Source: Actinomadura xylanilytica (GTDB taxonomy: Bacteria; Actinomycetota; Actinomycetes; Streptosporangiales; Streptosporangiaceae). From it: a DNA stretch of 64,000 nucleotides. Numbering within the stretch: the stretch's first letter is position 1; every line of letters starts with the position of its first letter. Shown here piece after piece: positions 15,677 through 28,042 of the stretch. The stretch is taken from contig NZ_JASNWE010000002.1 in NCBI RefSeq assembly GCF_030283145.1, positions 868,001-932,000 on the forward strand. The letters run 5' to 3'. Under the pieces are notes generated by a model, which saw nothing but the letters and a program-made list of their open reading frames with translations, made no database searches and was not told the DNA's origin. Position numbers and translations under genes: made by a program.

Positions 15677-17260
15677 GTGTCAACAGCTGCTGCTGCTCAT
15701 AACCTGCCCGCCGACTCGACGCCCGACGCGGGCGCCGACGAGGCACAGGTCCCCAGCTTCGCCGAGCTCGGAATGCCGTCCGAGCTCGTGTCGGCCCTCG
15801 TGCGCCAGGGCATCACCGCGCCGTTCCCGATCCAGGCCGCCGCGATCCCCGACATCATGGGCGGCCACGACGTGCTCGGGCGCGGCAAGACCGGCTCCGG
15901 CAAGACCCTGGCCTTCGGCCTCCCGATGCTCGCCCGCCTGGCCGGCCGCCGCGCCGCGCCGAAGCGCCCGCTGGCGCTCGTCCTGGTGCCGACCCGCGAG
16001 CTCGCCCAGCAGGTCCAGACCAACCTGGAGCCGCTCGGCCGCGGCCTCGGGCTGCACTTCAAGACCGTCATCGGGCAGACCTCGATGTTCAAGCAGATCG
16101 ACGCGCTGCGCCGCGGCGTCGAGGTGCTGGTCGCCACGCCCGGCCGGCTCAAGGACCTGATGCGGCAGGGCGCCTGCGACCTGTCCGACATCGAGATCGC
16201 GGTGCTCGACGAGGCCGACCACATGGCCGACATGGGCTTCCTGCCCGACGTCACCGACATCCTCGACCAGGCCCGTCCCGGCGGGCAGCGGCTGCTGTTC
16301 TCGGCCACCCTCGACCGCGACGTCGACGTCCTGGTCAAGCGCTACCTGAACGACCCGGTGACGCACGCGATCGGCCCGGTCGACGAGTCCGTCGACACGA
16401 TGGAGCACCACCTCCTGCTGGTGGCGCCCAAGGACAAGAGCGCGATCACCGCCGAGATCGCCAACCGCGAGGGCCGGACGATCCTGTTCGCCCGCACCAA
16501 GCACGGCGTCGACCGGCTCGCCAAGCAGCTCACCCAGGCTGGGGTGCGCGCCGCCGGCCTGCACGGCGGCAAGAGCCAGGGCCTGCGCACCCGCACCCTC
16601 GCCGAGTTCCGCGAGGGCACGATCAGCGTGCTGGTCGCCACCGACGTCGCCGCCCGCGGCATCCACGTCGACGACGTCACCCTGGTCATGCACGTCGACC
16701 CGCCGGCCGACTCCAAGGACTACATGCACCGCGCCGGCCGTACGGCGCGCGCGGGCGAGCGCGGCACCGTCGTCACCCTCGTCCTGCCGCACCAGGTCCG
16801 GTCCACCTCCGCGATGACCCGCCGCGCCGGCATCAACGCCCCGCGCGTCCGGGTCGCCACCGGCGACGAGGAGCTGGCCCGGCTCACCGGGGCCCGGCAG
16901 CCCTCCGGCATCCCGATCGAAGAGCCGATCATCCCCGAGCGTCCCCGCCGTGAGGGCGGGCGCGGCGGCCGTCCCGGCGGACGCCGCGGTGGCGGCGGCG
17001 GGCGCGGCTACGGCGGCGGCGGCGGTGGCCGCGGCCGTTCGTACGACCGCCAGGACGGCGACAACCGCGGCGAGCGCCGCGAGGGCGCCGTCGGCGGCGA
17101 GCACCGCGGTTCGTACGGCGGCGGTGAGCGTCGTGCCACCGGCCCCCGCGGAGGCACCGGCGCGACCTCCCACGGCCAGCGTCGCAGCAGCGGCCCGTAC
17201 ACCGGCGGCGGCAAGCGCCGTGAAGGCGGCGCCGAGCGCAGCGCGGCCCGCTACACCTGA
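15677..17260 (+). CDS. DEAD-box ATP-dependent RNA helicase
   Basis: 527 residues. All helicase motifs are present in order: Q motif FPIQ, Walker A GKTGSGKT, PTREL, ATPGR, DEAD in VLDEADHMAD, SAT, then in the second domain RTILFART, ARGIHVDDV and HRAGRTARAG. The last ~110 residues are an Arg/Gly-rich RNA-binding tail (RGG-type repeats). It would unwind RNA in ribosome assembly or decay. The GTG at 15677 follows GGAAGG at good spacing; an upstream TTG in frame (15614) lacks one. A strong terminator follows. Confidence 0.93.
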   Translation: MSTAAAAHNLPADSTPDAGADEAQVPSFAELGMPSELVSALVRQGITAPFPIQAAAIPDIMGGHDVLGRGKTGSGKTLAFGLPMLARLAGRRAAPKRPLALVLVPTRELAQQVQTNLEPLGRGLGLHFKTVIGQTSMFKQIDALRRGVEVLVATPGRLKDLMRQGACDLSDIEIAVLDEADHMADMGFLPDVTDILDQARPGGQRLLFSATLDRDVDVLVKRYLNDPVTHAIGPVDESVDTMEHHLLLVAPKDKSAITAEIANREGRTILFARTKHGVDRLAKQLTQAGVRAAGLHGGKSQGLRTRTLAEFREGTISVLVATDVAARGIHVDDVTLVMHVDPPADSKDYMHRAGRTARAGERGTVVTLVLPHQVRSTSAMTRRAGINAPRVRVATGDEELARLTGARQPSGIPIEEPIIPERPRREGGRGGRPGGRRGGGGGRGYGGGGGGRGRSYDRQDGDNRGERREGAVGGEHRGSYGGGERRATGPRGGTGATSHGQRRSSGPYTGGGKRREGGAERSAARYT

Positions 17261-17270
17261 TCGATGAACC

Positions 17271-17299
17271 GAGGGCCCCGTCCATTGGGCGGGGCCCTC
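17271..17299 (+). terminator. Intrinsic terminator of the helicase gene
   Basis: GAGGGCCCCG (17271-17280) and CGGGGCCCTC (17290-17299) form a perfect 10-bp stem with a 9-base loop, ten bases after the helicase stop. Confidence 0.8.
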
Positions 17300-17422
17300 G
17301 GCATGTCCGCTCCGCTCACGCTGCCAGATGGCGACGCCACGAGAGCAGCGCCCTCCGGCGGGGGACGGCGATGGAGCAGCCGGGAGACCGCGGGGATGGC
17401 GGGGATGGCGGGGGACGCCGGG

Positions 17423-18328
17423 TCAGCCGGCCTCTTCCCGCAGCCGCTCCTCTTCCCGGGGCAGCGCCGCGTCCAGGGGGCGCTCGTCGCTTCGGCGCGG
17501 GCCGGCCTCGTCGCGGGCGGTGGTGTCGCCGTCGCCGTTCCTGGCGCTGCGGGCCCGGTCCTCCTCACGCAGCTTGTCCTGGAGGATCTGGAGGCCCTCC
17601 AGACCGTCCACCGACAGTGCGGCCAGCTCGTCCAGGGAGATCAGCGACTGGCCGCGCAGCGGCGGCTGCCAGCCCGCCTCGGCGTCGTGGGTGCGCAGCA
17701 CCTTGGCGGGGACGCCGCCGATGACCGAGTGGTCGGGGAACTCGCCGCGGACGACGGCGCCGCCCGCCACCGCCACGTTCCGGCCGAGCCGGGTGCCCGG
17801 CAGGATGATCGCGCCGGTGCCGATCCAGCAGCCGTCGCCGATCACCACCGGGTTGTTCTCCGGCCACTGCCGCCCGATCGGGGTGTCGAGGTCGCCATAG
17901 GTGTGGTTCTGGTCGGTGATGTAGACGTTGGGACCGGTGAACACGTCGTCGCCGATCTCGATCGACTGGTGGCCCACGATGTGCGTGCCGCGCCCGAGTG
18001 AGCAGCCGCCGCCGATCGTGACCACGATGTCGGGGCCGAGATCGAGGCCCGGGACGAACCCGGCGGAGATCGTGACGTGCGTCCCGACCAGGGTGTGGTC
18101 GCCGATCGAGATCCACGGCTCGCCGTAGATGGCGCCCACCGGGAAGCCGATGCAGGCGCCCTCGCCCAGGTAGGCGAACTTGCGCCGGCCGGGCGTGTGC
18201 GGGGTGATCTGGCCCTGCCGCTGGAGCCACTCCCAGCCGTGCTGCACGGCGAGGTGCACGCCCTGCCGGGCCCGGATCCTGAGCCGGGCGGCCACGGGCG
18301 GCCGGGTCGAGCGCGCTTTCGGCGACAT
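17423..18328 (-). CDS. Left-handed beta-helix acyltransferase
   Basis: 301 residues. Residues ~65-215 are hexapeptide repeats of the LbH fold (IGDHTLVGTHVTISAG, IGGGCSLGRGTHIVGHQSIEIGDD, VVIGDGCWIGTGAIILPGTRLGRNVAVAGGAVV) closed by HSVIGGVPAKVLR, as in maltose/serine/NeuD-type O-acetyltransferases. ITDQNHTY holds the likely catalytic His. The C-terminus is a long charged, Arg/Glu-rich tail. Start taken at ATG 18328; an ATG at 18373 is also in frame and neither has a strong ribosome site. Substrate unknown, possibly cell-envelope glycan. Confidence 0.8.
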   Translation of the reverse strand: MSPKARSTRPPVAARLRIRARQGVHLAVQHGWEWLQRQGQITPHTPGRRKFAYLGEGACIGFPVGAIYGEPWISIGDHTLVGTHVTISAGFVPGLDLGPDIVVTIGGGCSLGRGTHIVGHQSIEIGDDVFTGPNVYITDQNHTYGDLDTPIGRQWPENNPVVIGDGCWIGTGAIILPGTRLGRNVAVAGGAVVRGEFPDHSVIGGVPAKVLRTHDAEAGWQPPLRGQSLISLDELAALSVDGLEGLQILQDKLREEDRARSARNGDGDTTARDEAGPRRSDERPLDAALPREEERLREEAG

Positions 18329-18392
18329 GGCGTTTACCGTACCGGTTAGTAGAATGTCCCGGAATCGCCCCACCGTCCTGGCCGCAGGGGAA

Positions 18393-18417
18393 GGGCCCGG
18401 CCGAACCGGCCGGGCCC
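18393..18417. terminator. Hairpin terminator
   Basis: GGGCCCGGCC (18393-18402) and GGCCGGGCCC (18408-18417) form a perfect 10-bp stem with a 5-base loop, directly downstream of the DUF5324-like gene on the minus strand. Confidence 0.65.
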
Positions 18418-18433
18418 CGCCTCGGGCGATCTC

Positions 18434-18940
18434 CTACCGTGGAGCGCGGACCTGCCCATCGACCTCGGACTCGGCCAGGACGGCCTTGTCGTCGAGGTCA
18501 GTGGCGGGGTCGGCGAACTCCCGGTCGTTGCCGCGCCTGGTCAGCACCGCACCGGCGACGCCGATGGCGGCGACCGCGGCCAGCAGCATCAAGGCGGTGT
18601 TCCGCCTCCGCCGCCGGGGCCGGGGCGGTTCGATCCGTCCGGCGGCCTCCTTCATGACCGACCCCATGCGGGGAGCCAGGTCGGACTCCACGTACCGGGC
18701 GGCCCGTTCGAGCCGCGGTGCGCTCCAGCCGCGAGCGACCAGGACGCGGTCGGCCGCGACGTCACGCGTACGCTGCGCCGCCGGCCCGATCCGTACCGCG
18801 GCGGTCGAGGCGCCCTGCCGGGCCGCCTCCGCGCCGTACCGGGCCGCGTCCGCGCCTTGGCGGGTCGCTTCCTGAACGCGCTCGAACCGCGAGAGCACCG
18901 CGCGCTGCGGCTTCCGGCGGCTACTCATCTTTAGGGACAC
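18434..18940 (-). CDS. DUF5324-like membrane protein
   Basis: 168 residues. Ala/Arg-rich amphipathic repeats (RFERVQEATRQGADAARYGAEAARQGAS) lead to a basic RPRRRRR segment and one membrane helix (ALMLLAAVAAIGVAGAVL), then an acidic C-terminal tail. This architecture fits the actinobacterial DUF5324 family found near ppiA and crgA; a CwsA-like role at the cell pole or septum is only suggested by position. The GTG at 18940 is preferred because GGGAGG lies five bases upstream; an ATG at 18928 would be badly spaced. Confidence 0.65.
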   Translation of the reverse strand: MSLKMSSRRKPQRAVLSRFERVQEATRQGADAARYGAEAARQGASTAAVRIGPAAQRTRDVAADRVLVARGWSAPRLERAARYVESDLAPRMGSVMKEAAGRIEPPRPRRRRRNTALMLLAAVAAIGVAGAVLTRRGNDREFADPATDLDDKAVLAESEVDGQVRAPR

Positions 18941-19088
18941 GCTAACCTCCCTGTTTGCGAGGTCCTGCCAAGCAGCCTTCCCTGAGAACGGGGGGTAAAC
19001 CCTGAAAGCGCGATCACACGGTCACGCACAGTAGGTGGGGGTCGGCAGGCCCGACATCGAAATCAGCCACTTCACGAGGAGGCCAGCC

Positions 19089-19613
19089 GTGGCCAACGAG
19101 ATCTTCGCGACGCTCAACACGTCGCTCGGCAAGATCGTGATCCAGCTCTACCCGGAGCAGGCGCCCGAGACCGTCGACAACTTCGTCGGCCTGTCCGAGG
19201 GCACCAGGACCTGGACCGACCCGAGGACCGGGGAGAAGTCCACCGCGCCGCTCTACAGCGGGATCATCTTCCACCGGATCATCCCGGACTTCATGATCCA
19301 GGGCGGTGACCCGCTGGGCACCGGCACCGGCGGTCCGGGCTACGAGTTCAAGGACGAGTTCCACCCCGACCTGAAGTTCAACAAGCCCTACCTGCTGGCG
19401 ATGGCCAACGCCGGGGCCGGTACCAACGGCTCGCAGTTCTTCATCACCACCAACGTCGCGGCGACCGCCCACCTGACCGGCCGGCACACCATCTTCGGCA
19501 AGGTCATCGAGGGCACCAACGTGGTGGACGCCATCAGCGCCGTGCCCACCGGACGCAACAACCGCCCGGTCGACGACGTCGTGCTGGAGTCGGTGACGAT
19601 CGAGCGTCGTTAG
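19089..19613 (+). CDS. ppiA: Cyclophilin-type peptidyl-prolyl isomerase
   Basis: 174 residues, a complete single-domain cytoplasmic cyclophilin. FHRIIPDFMIQGGDP contains the catalytic Arg and the QGGD block, NAGAGTNGSQFFIT the substrate pocket, and HTIFGKVIEG the final strands. It catalyses cis-trans isomerisation of Xaa-Pro bonds. The GTG at 19089 follows AGGAGG. It stands upstream of the rhomboid gene on the same strand, the usual order near crgA. Confidence 0.93.
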   Translation: MANEIFATLNTSLGKIVIQLYPEQAPETVDNFVGLSEGTRTWTDPRTGEKSTAPLYSGIIFHRIIPDFMIQGGDPLGTGTGGPGYEFKDEFHPDLKFNKPYLLAMANAGAGTNGSQFFITTNVAATAHLTGRHTIFGKVIEGTNVVDAISAVPTGRNNRPVDDVVLESVTIERR

Positions 19614-19660
19614 ACGTCGTACATGGTGAGACCCCGCACCGCCCCTGACGGAGCCCAGAG

Positions 19661-20638
19661 ATGAGCACTGAATCCAGCCCCGCGCCCGAGACCTCGGTGC
19701 CGACCTGCTACCGGCATCCGGGCCGGGAGACCTACGTGCGGTGCACCCGCTGCGACCGCTACATCTGCCCGGAGTGCATGCGGGACGCGGCGGTGGGGCA
19801 CCAGTGCGTGGACTGCGTGGCCGAGGGGCACCGGTCGGTGCGCCGGCCCAGTGCGCCACTGGGCGCCCGGCGGGGCGGGGCGGCGGCGGTACCGGTGGTG
19901 ACGTACACGCTCATCGGGCTGTGCGTGCTCGCCTACCTCGCCGAGATGGCCTCGTCCGCGGTGGTGCGCGACTTCATGATGGTCGGCCAGGGCGTGGACG
20001 CGGGCGGCCGGATCGTCGGCGTCGCCGAGGGCCAGTGGTACCGGCTGTTCACCTCGCTGTTCCTGCACCAGCAGAACGGCGGGCTCGGCATCACCCACAT
20101 CCTGTTCAACATGTGGGCGCTGTGGGCGGTCGGCCCGGCCCTGGAGCAGGCGCTCGGCCGCTGGCGCTTCCTGACCCTGTACCTGCTGTCCGGGCTGGGC
20201 GGGTCGGTGCTGCTCTACCTGGTCGAGCCGAACGGCGCGGCGGTCGGCGCCTCGGGTGCGATCTTCGGCCTGTTCGGCGCGTTCTTCGTGATCGGCCGGC
20301 GGATGGGCGGGCCGGTCGGCCCGATCGTGGTGCTGCTGGTGATCAACCTGGTGATCACCTTCTCGGTGCCGGGGATCTCCTGGCAGGGCCATGTCGGCGG
20401 GCTGGCCACCGGCGCGCTGCTCGGGGTGGCCTTCGCCTACGCGCCGGCCGCGAGCCGGCACATCGTGCACATCGCGGCGCCGGTGGCGGTGCTGGTGGTG
20501 TTCGCGGCGCTGGTGATGGTCAAGACGGCCGATCTGCACGCCGCCATGGGCGCCCTGGGCGGCCTGCCCGGCGCTGCGGAGCCGGGGGTGGCGGAACAGG
20601 CGTCAGGGGCGCTGTCCGGCCCGTCCGGGCAGGACTGA
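19661..20638 (+). CDS. Rhomboid family intramembrane serine protease with zinc-binding N-terminus
   Basis: 325 residues. The N-terminus is a B-box-like zinc finger (CYRHPGRE, CTRCDRYICPECM, HQCVDC). Six membrane helices follow. The rhomboid catalytic pair is visible: Ser in VGASGAIFG and His in WQGHVGGLATG, and the membrane-embedded N-x-W (ILFNMWALW) of the oxyanion site. It would cut membrane proteins within their helices. The start ATG lies 47 bases after ppiA. Confidence 0.92.
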   Translation: MSTESSPAPETSVPTCYRHPGRETYVRCTRCDRYICPECMRDAAVGHQCVDCVAEGHRSVRRPSAPLGARRGGAAAVPVVTYTLIGLCVLAYLAEMASSAVVRDFMMVGQGVDAGGRIVGVAEGQWYRLFTSLFLHQQNGGLGITHILFNMWALWAVGPALEQALGRWRFLTLYLLSGLGGSVLLYLVEPNGAAVGASGAIFGLFGAFFVIGRRMGGPVGPIVVLLVINLVITFSVPGISWQGHVGGLATGALLGVAFAYAPAASRHIVHIAAPVAVLVVFAALVMVKTADLHAAMGALGGLPGAAEPGVAEQASGALSGPSGQD

Positions 20639-20644
20639 ACGCGC

Positions 20645-20678
20645 GGATGCCGCCGCGCCCGAGGGGGCGGCGGCATCC
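20645..20678. terminator. Terminator after the rhomboid gene
   Basis: GGATGCCGCCGC (20645-20656) pairs with GCGGCGGCATCC (20667-20678), a perfect 12-bp stem seven bases past the rhomboid stop. Confidence 0.8.
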
Positions 20679-20747
20679 GCTTCACCCGGCGGCGTCCGCC
20701 CTGCCGGGCGGCGGCCGCTTTCGCATCGTGCACGGCGGTGATCGACC

Positions 20748-20796
20748 TGTGGAAAACCCGGCGGAAACCGGTCGGTCATCCCCAGCCTGTGGATAA
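20748..20796. promoter_or_regulatory. Pair of DnaA boxes near crgA
   Basis: TGTGGAAAA (20748-20756) and TGTGGATAA (20788-20796) are reverse-oriented DnaA boxes; the second is the exact consensus TTATCCACA. They lie in the ~200-base gap between the convergent rhomboid and crgA genes and share the CAGCCTGTGG context with the boxes at 4.4 kb. Confidence 0.55.
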
Positions 20797-20839
20797 CTCT
20801 GGTGGATTCAGGCGACCCGGAAGCGGGTAGCGCCGTCGC

Positions 20840-21097
20840 TCAGCGCCACCGGGTCGACAGGATCACGCCCAGGATGATCGCGGTGAAGCCGATTCCCAGG
20901 TTCCAGTTGTGCAGGTCGCTCATGACCGGGACGTCGGTGCCGGTGCTCGCCGTCACGTAGAAGACCGCGATCCAGACCAGTCCGATCAGCCAGAGGGTGA
21001 CCATCGTCGGCACCAGCCAACGGGGGCTGACCTCGGGCGCCTTGGACTTCTGCGGCGGCGTGTAGACGGCCTTCTTGCGCACTTTGGACTTGGCCAC
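20840..21097 (-). CDS. crgA: Cell division protein CrgA
   Basis: 85 residues. MAKSKVRKKAVYTPP and a short basic linker precede two membrane helices (LVPTMVTLWLIGLVWIAVFYV and NLGIGFTAIILGVILSTRW), the CrgA layout. In Streptomyces and Mycobacterium CrgA acts at the septum, interacting with FtsZ, FtsI and others. The GTG at 21097 has GAGGAG about eleven bases upstream. It is divergent from the DUF881 gene. Confidence 0.92.
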   Translation of the reverse strand: MAKSKVRKKAVYTPPQKSKAPEVSPRWLVPTMVTLWLIGLVWIAVFYVTASTGTDVPVMSDLHNWNLGIGFTAIILGVILSTRWR

Positions 21098-21177
21098 GTG
21101 GGATCGATCTCCTCGGGCGGCTGGCGGCCGGAGCGCCGGTCCGCGCATGGGTGGTTTGTCGGTTAGCGTAGTCGCTG

Positions 21178-21936
21178 GTGAGCAGCGTACGGCGTCGAAC
21201 GTGGGGAAGCATCATCCCAGCCCTCACGCTTGTGGCGGGAACCTTGTTCGCGGCGAGCGCGAGCACGGCCCGCGGCACCAGCCTGCGCGATGAGGGACGC
21301 ACCCGGATCACCGAGCTGATCACCGCCGAGCAGCGCCGCACCCGGCACGAGCGCGATGACTACCAGCGGCTTCGCCGCGAGGTCGACGGGATCTCCCGGC
21401 AGGCCGGCCGGCACGACGCCCGGGTCAAACGGGCCCAGGCTGAGGCCGACAGGCTCGCGGCCCGGTCCGGATTCGGCCCCCTGGACGGTCCGGCGATTCG
21501 CGTCGCGCTGGACGACGCGCCGCAGCCCAAGACCGGCGAACTGCCCCGCGGTGTCGGCCCGGACGATCTGGTGGTGCACCAGGCCGACGTGCAGGCGGTG
21601 GTGAACGCCCTGTGGGCCGGCGGGGCCGAGGGGTTGCAGATCATGGACCAGCGGCTGATCTCGACCAGCGCGGTGCGGTGCGTGGGCAATACCCTGATCC
21701 TTCAGGGGGTGGTCTACTCGCCGCCGTTCCGGATCACCGCCGTCGGTGACCCGTACCGGTTGCGGGCGGCACTGGACGCCTCCCCCGAGATCTCGATCTA
21801 CCAGAAGTACGTACGCGAGTACGGGCTCGGCTACTCGGTCCGCACTGTGCGCAAGGCCCGTCTGCCCGCGTACACCGGGAACGTGACCATGAAGCACGCG
21901 ACGGTTCCGGACCGGCCGCCGGCGGGCGGCGGCTGA
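21178..21936 (+). CDS. DUF881 family protein
   Basis: 252 residues with one N-terminal membrane helix (SIIPALTLVAGTLFAASAS), a coiled coil (RRTRHERDDYQRLRREVDGISRQ) and the DUF881 domain (GPAIRVALDDAP, VVHQADVQAVVNALWAGGAEGLQIMDQRL, VYSPPFRITAVGDPYRL). Extracytoplasmic; its role in division or wall metabolism is inferred only from its constant place between crgA and the sortase. The GTG at 21178 has no clear ribosome site and could be leaderless. Confidence 0.88.
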   Translation: MSSVRRRTWGSIIPALTLVAGTLFAASASTARGTSLRDEGRTRITELITAEQRRTRHERDDYQRLRREVDGISRQAGRHDARVKRAQAEADRLAARSGFGPLDGPAIRVALDDAPQPKTGELPRGVGPDDLVVHQADVQAVVNALWAGGAEGLQIMDQRLISTSAVRCVGNTLILQGVVYSPPFRITAVGDPYRLRAALDASPEISIYQKYVREYGLGYSVRTVRKARLPAYTGNVTMKHATVPDRPPAGGG

Positions 21937-21960
21937 GACGACGTCGAAGGGGGACGCGCG

Positions 21961-22593
21961 GTGCGGATGGTGATCCGTGGCCTCGGCGAGTTGTGCATCA
22001 CCGCCGGACTGATCCTGCTCCTGTTCGTCACCTACGAGCTGTGGGGGACCGGACGGTACACCGAGCAGCAGCAGAGCCGGCTGGGCGACGAGCTCGCGAA
22101 GTCGTGGCGGTCGCCCCGGGTCACCACCGAGAAGGTGAAGCTCGGCAAGGGGCTGGCGATGATCCGCATCCCCCGGCTCGGGCCGAAGTACCGGTTCGTG
22201 GTGATCGAGGGCGTCGACGTGGCCGACCTGCGCAAGGGGCCCGGCCACTACCCCGGGACCGCGCTGCCGGGCCAGGTCGGCAACTTCGTCGTCTCCGGCC
22301 ACCGGACGACCTACTCGGCCCCGTTCAACCGGGTCGGCGAGCTGCGCGCCGGCGACGAGATCCTCATCGACACCCGGGCGGAGCAGTTCCGGTACCGGGT
22401 CACCGGCCGGAAGATCGTCAAGCCGACCGCGGTCGACGTGACCGCGCCCGTCCCCGAGCACCCCGGGCGCAAGCCCACCGAGCGGCTCCTCACGCTCACC
22501 ACCTGCCATCCGAAGTACTCCGCCGCCGAGCGGATGATCATCTTCGCCGAGCTGGCCGCGGAGACCCGCCGGGCCGCCGCCACCGGGAAGTAG
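21961..22593 (+). CDS. Class E sortase
   Basis: 210 residues. An N-terminal membrane anchor (LCITAGLILLLFVTYELW) precedes the sortase barrel. Catalytic His is in VVSGHRTTYSAPF, Cys in LTLTTCHPKY and Arg in SAAERMIIFAEL. Class E enzymes of high-GC Gram-positives anchor surface proteins at LAXTG-like signals. The GTG at 21961 follows AAGGGGG. It lies 24 bases after the DUF881 gene and ten before the small membrane protein, one operon. Confidence 0.92.
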   Translation: MRMVIRGLGELCITAGLILLLFVTYELWGTGRYTEQQQSRLGDELAKSWRSPRVTTEKVKLGKGLAMIRIPRLGPKYRFVVIEGVDVADLRKGPGHYPGTALPGQVGNFVVSGHRTTYSAPFNRVGELRAGDEILIDTRAEQFRYRVTGRKIVKPTAVDVTAPVPEHPGRKPTERLLTLTTCHPKYSAAERMIIFAELAAETRRAAATGK

Positions 22594-22603
22594 GAGGCCA
22601 CCG

Positions 22604-22798
22604 ATGTACGCCTGGATCTGGCGGCGGCTGCCGGGAGGGTGGCGGACCAGGGCCGGGATCGCCCTGGCCCTCGTCCTCGTGTTCGCGGCCGTCCTCTGGT
22701 ACGCGGTCTTCCCCTGGCTGGAGCCGAAGGCGCAGTTCGACCACGGCGTGGTCAACGGGACCCCGGCCTCCCCCACCGCCCCCGCTTCACCGGGCTGA
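22604..22798 (+). CDS. Small membrane protein of the sortase operon
   Basis: 64 residues starting with MYAWIWRRLPGGWRTRAG, then one helix (IALALVLVFAAVLWYAVFPW) and EPKAQFDHGVV. Similar proteins directly follow the class E sortase in other actinobacteria; function unknown. TAGGAGG precedes the ATG at 22604. Confidence 0.75.
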   Translation: MYAWIWRRLPGGWRTRAGIALALVLVFAAVLWYAVFPWLEPKAQFDHGVVNGTPASPTAPASPG

Positions 22799-22888
22799 TC
22801 CACCCTCATTCGCGCGGTTCGCCGGTATGTGGCGAAAAAATCTACTGAAACCCGTAACGTCCGGGGTTGCTGGAACGAAGACCCTATT

Positions 22889-22927
22889 GAGGGCTTCCGC
22901 CATTGCCCCCGAGTGGCGGAAGCCCTC
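22889..22927. terminator. Bidirectional terminator hairpin
   Basis: GAGGGCTTCCGCCA (22889-22902) and TGGCGGAAGCCCTC (22914-22927) form a perfect 14-bp stem with an 11-base loop, followed by TTTG. It ends the crgA-distal sortase operon. Confidence 0.85.
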
Positions 22928-23014
22928 TTTGACGTCCAGGCCCGGGTCCGGTTCGTCCAGACCCGCCCGGTCCGGTTCGATGTGGCGGCCGGCGGTCTCG
23001 GCCGGAGCAAGCGA

Positions 23015-23048
23015 AGGGCCCCGCACCCGTTCCCGGGTGCGGGGCCCT
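23015..23048. terminator. Terminator of the pknB operon
   Basis: AGGGCCCCGCACCC (23015-23028) and GGGTGCGGGGCCCT (23035-23048) form a perfect 14-bp stem with a 6-base loop, 25 bases beyond the pknB stop on the minus strand. Confidence 0.85.
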
Positions 23049-23072
23049 CGGCGTTCGCGGGCTCGCTCAGCC

Positions 23073-24875
<1,803 letters not shown>

Positions 24876-24897
24876 GTGTGCACTTTCCCTCGTACGT

Positions 24898-26405
<1,508 letters not shown>

Positions 26406-26409
<4 letters not shown>

Positions 26410-27884
26410 TTCTTCAACACCTGAGCCATGATCGACGCGGCGATCGGGCCGGCCCCGGAGGCGCCGTCGCCGACGCCCTCGGTGACGACGGCGAAGGCGT
26501 ACCGCGGCTTCTCGATCGGGGAGAACCCGACGAACCACCGGGAGTTGGGATTCCCGGCGCCCTGCTCGGCGGTACCGGTCTTACCGGCGATGTGCTGCCC
26601 GGCCAGTTTTTTGGCGGTGCCCTCGCTGACCACCGCGCGCATCATGTCGGCGAGCTGGTCGGCGGTGTCGGCCTTCATCGCCTGCGAGAACATCGAGGGC
26701 GAGGCGTTGTAGATCTCGCTCTGGTCCGTGGCCCGCGCCTTCTGCACCAGGTACGGCTTCATGATCTTGCCCTTGTTGGCGACGGCCGAGGCGACCATCG
26801 CCATCTGGAGCGGGGTGGCCCGCACGTTCTCCTGGCCGATGCCCGAACGGGCGGTGCCGTCCTTGCCGGTCGGGATGTCCTTCTGCGTGCGCGGGTCGAA
26901 CACCGAGACCGGCACGTCGCTCTCGGCGGCCGCCACGTCCGGCTCGACCATGACCTTGCGGTTGAAGCCGAACTTGGTCGCGCCCTGGTTGAGCTGCTCG
27001 ATGCCGAGCTTCAGTGCCAGTTCGCCGAAGGTGCTGTTGCAGGACTCGGCGAAGGCGCCCCTCAGCGGGGCCTGGCTGCCGCAGTTGCCGGTGTCGTGCG
27101 AGTTCGGCAGCGGCTTGCCCGACTCCGGCAGGATGAGCTGCCCGGTGTTGACCACGCTGGAGCTGGAGAGGCCGAGCTGCTCCATCGCGACCGCCGCGGT
27201 CACCGTCTTGAAGGACGAGCCGGGCGGGAACGTCTGGCTCATCGCGTTGTCGATCAGCGGCTTGATCACGCCCGGCGCGCGGTCGAGCTCGGCCAGCCGC
27301 TTGCCGCCCTTGGTCTTCTGCTGCGGCGCCACCTCGTTCGGGTCGAACGAGGGGTAGGAGGCCAGCACCTGCACCGCCCCGGTCTTGATGTCGACCACCG
27401 CTGCGCCGGCCCGCCGGGACGTGCCGGCCTTCAGCCGCTGGTACGCGGTCTGCTGCGCGGCGGTGTTGAGCGACAGCTCCAGGTTGGCGCCGTCGGGCTT
27501 CTTGCCGATGAAGGTGTCGAACCACCGCTGGTGGGTGATCCGCTTGTCCTTGCCGGTCAGCATCGAGTTGTAGGCCAGCTCGACCTTGGTCGGGGAGCCG
27601 TTGAAGTACCCGGTCACCGGCGCCCAGACCGGGCCGTTCTTGTACGTGCGCCCGTACTTGGGGGAGTCCTCGTGGGTTTCTGGCGAGTCGACGAGCACCT
27701 GCCCGTCTGCGATGATCCTGCCCCGCGGCGTCTTGAACACGTCCGCGTACTTGCGCGAGTTGAGACTGTCGCTCTGGAGGTCCTCGGCCTGGCTGCCCTG
27801 GACGTAGTTGACCTGCGCCATCAATCCGAAGAGCAGCAGCAATCCGAAGATCGCCACGCGCCGGATCGGCTTGTCCATGTTCAT
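26406..27884 (-). CDS. pbpA: Class B penicillin-binding protein (transpeptidase)
   Basis: 492 residues with an N-terminal membrane anchor (VAIFGLLLLFGLMAQVNYV). The transpeptidase motifs are SxxK in PPGSSFKTV, SxN in ESCNSTF and KTG in AGKTGTAEQ. With the adjacent SEDS glycosyltransferase it should build peptidoglycan; PknA/B and PstP in the same operon likely control it. The start ATG at 27884 sits at the end of a repeated leader region (27885-28032) and overlaps the stop of a small upstream frame. Confidence 0.94.
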
Positions 27885-28032
27885 CGGGCCTCGCTCCGCT
27901 CGTCACCGAGCACGTCGGTGCTCATCCGGCCTCGCCCCGCTCGTCGCCGAGCGGGTCCGGGAGGGCGCGGGCTCATTCGGTCCCGCTCCGCTCGGCGCCG
28001 AGCGGGCTCGGGAGGGCGCTGCTCGTGTTCAT
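27885..28032 (-). repeat. Imperfect tandem repeats between rodA and pbpA, with coupled mini-ORFs
   Basis: Three imperfect ~50-base units share a CGCTCGGCG(A/C)CGAGCGG palindrome followed by GGGCGAGGCC-like sequence and ATGA. On the minus strand they form a chain: a 19-codon frame (ATG 28032, TGA 27973), then a 31-codon frame starting in the same ATGA (ATG 27976) whose TGA (27881) overlaps the pbpA ATG (27884). The repeats appear to duplicate the pbpA ribosome site and start. Confidence 0.55.
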
Positions 28033-28042
28033 GGGCGGGAAG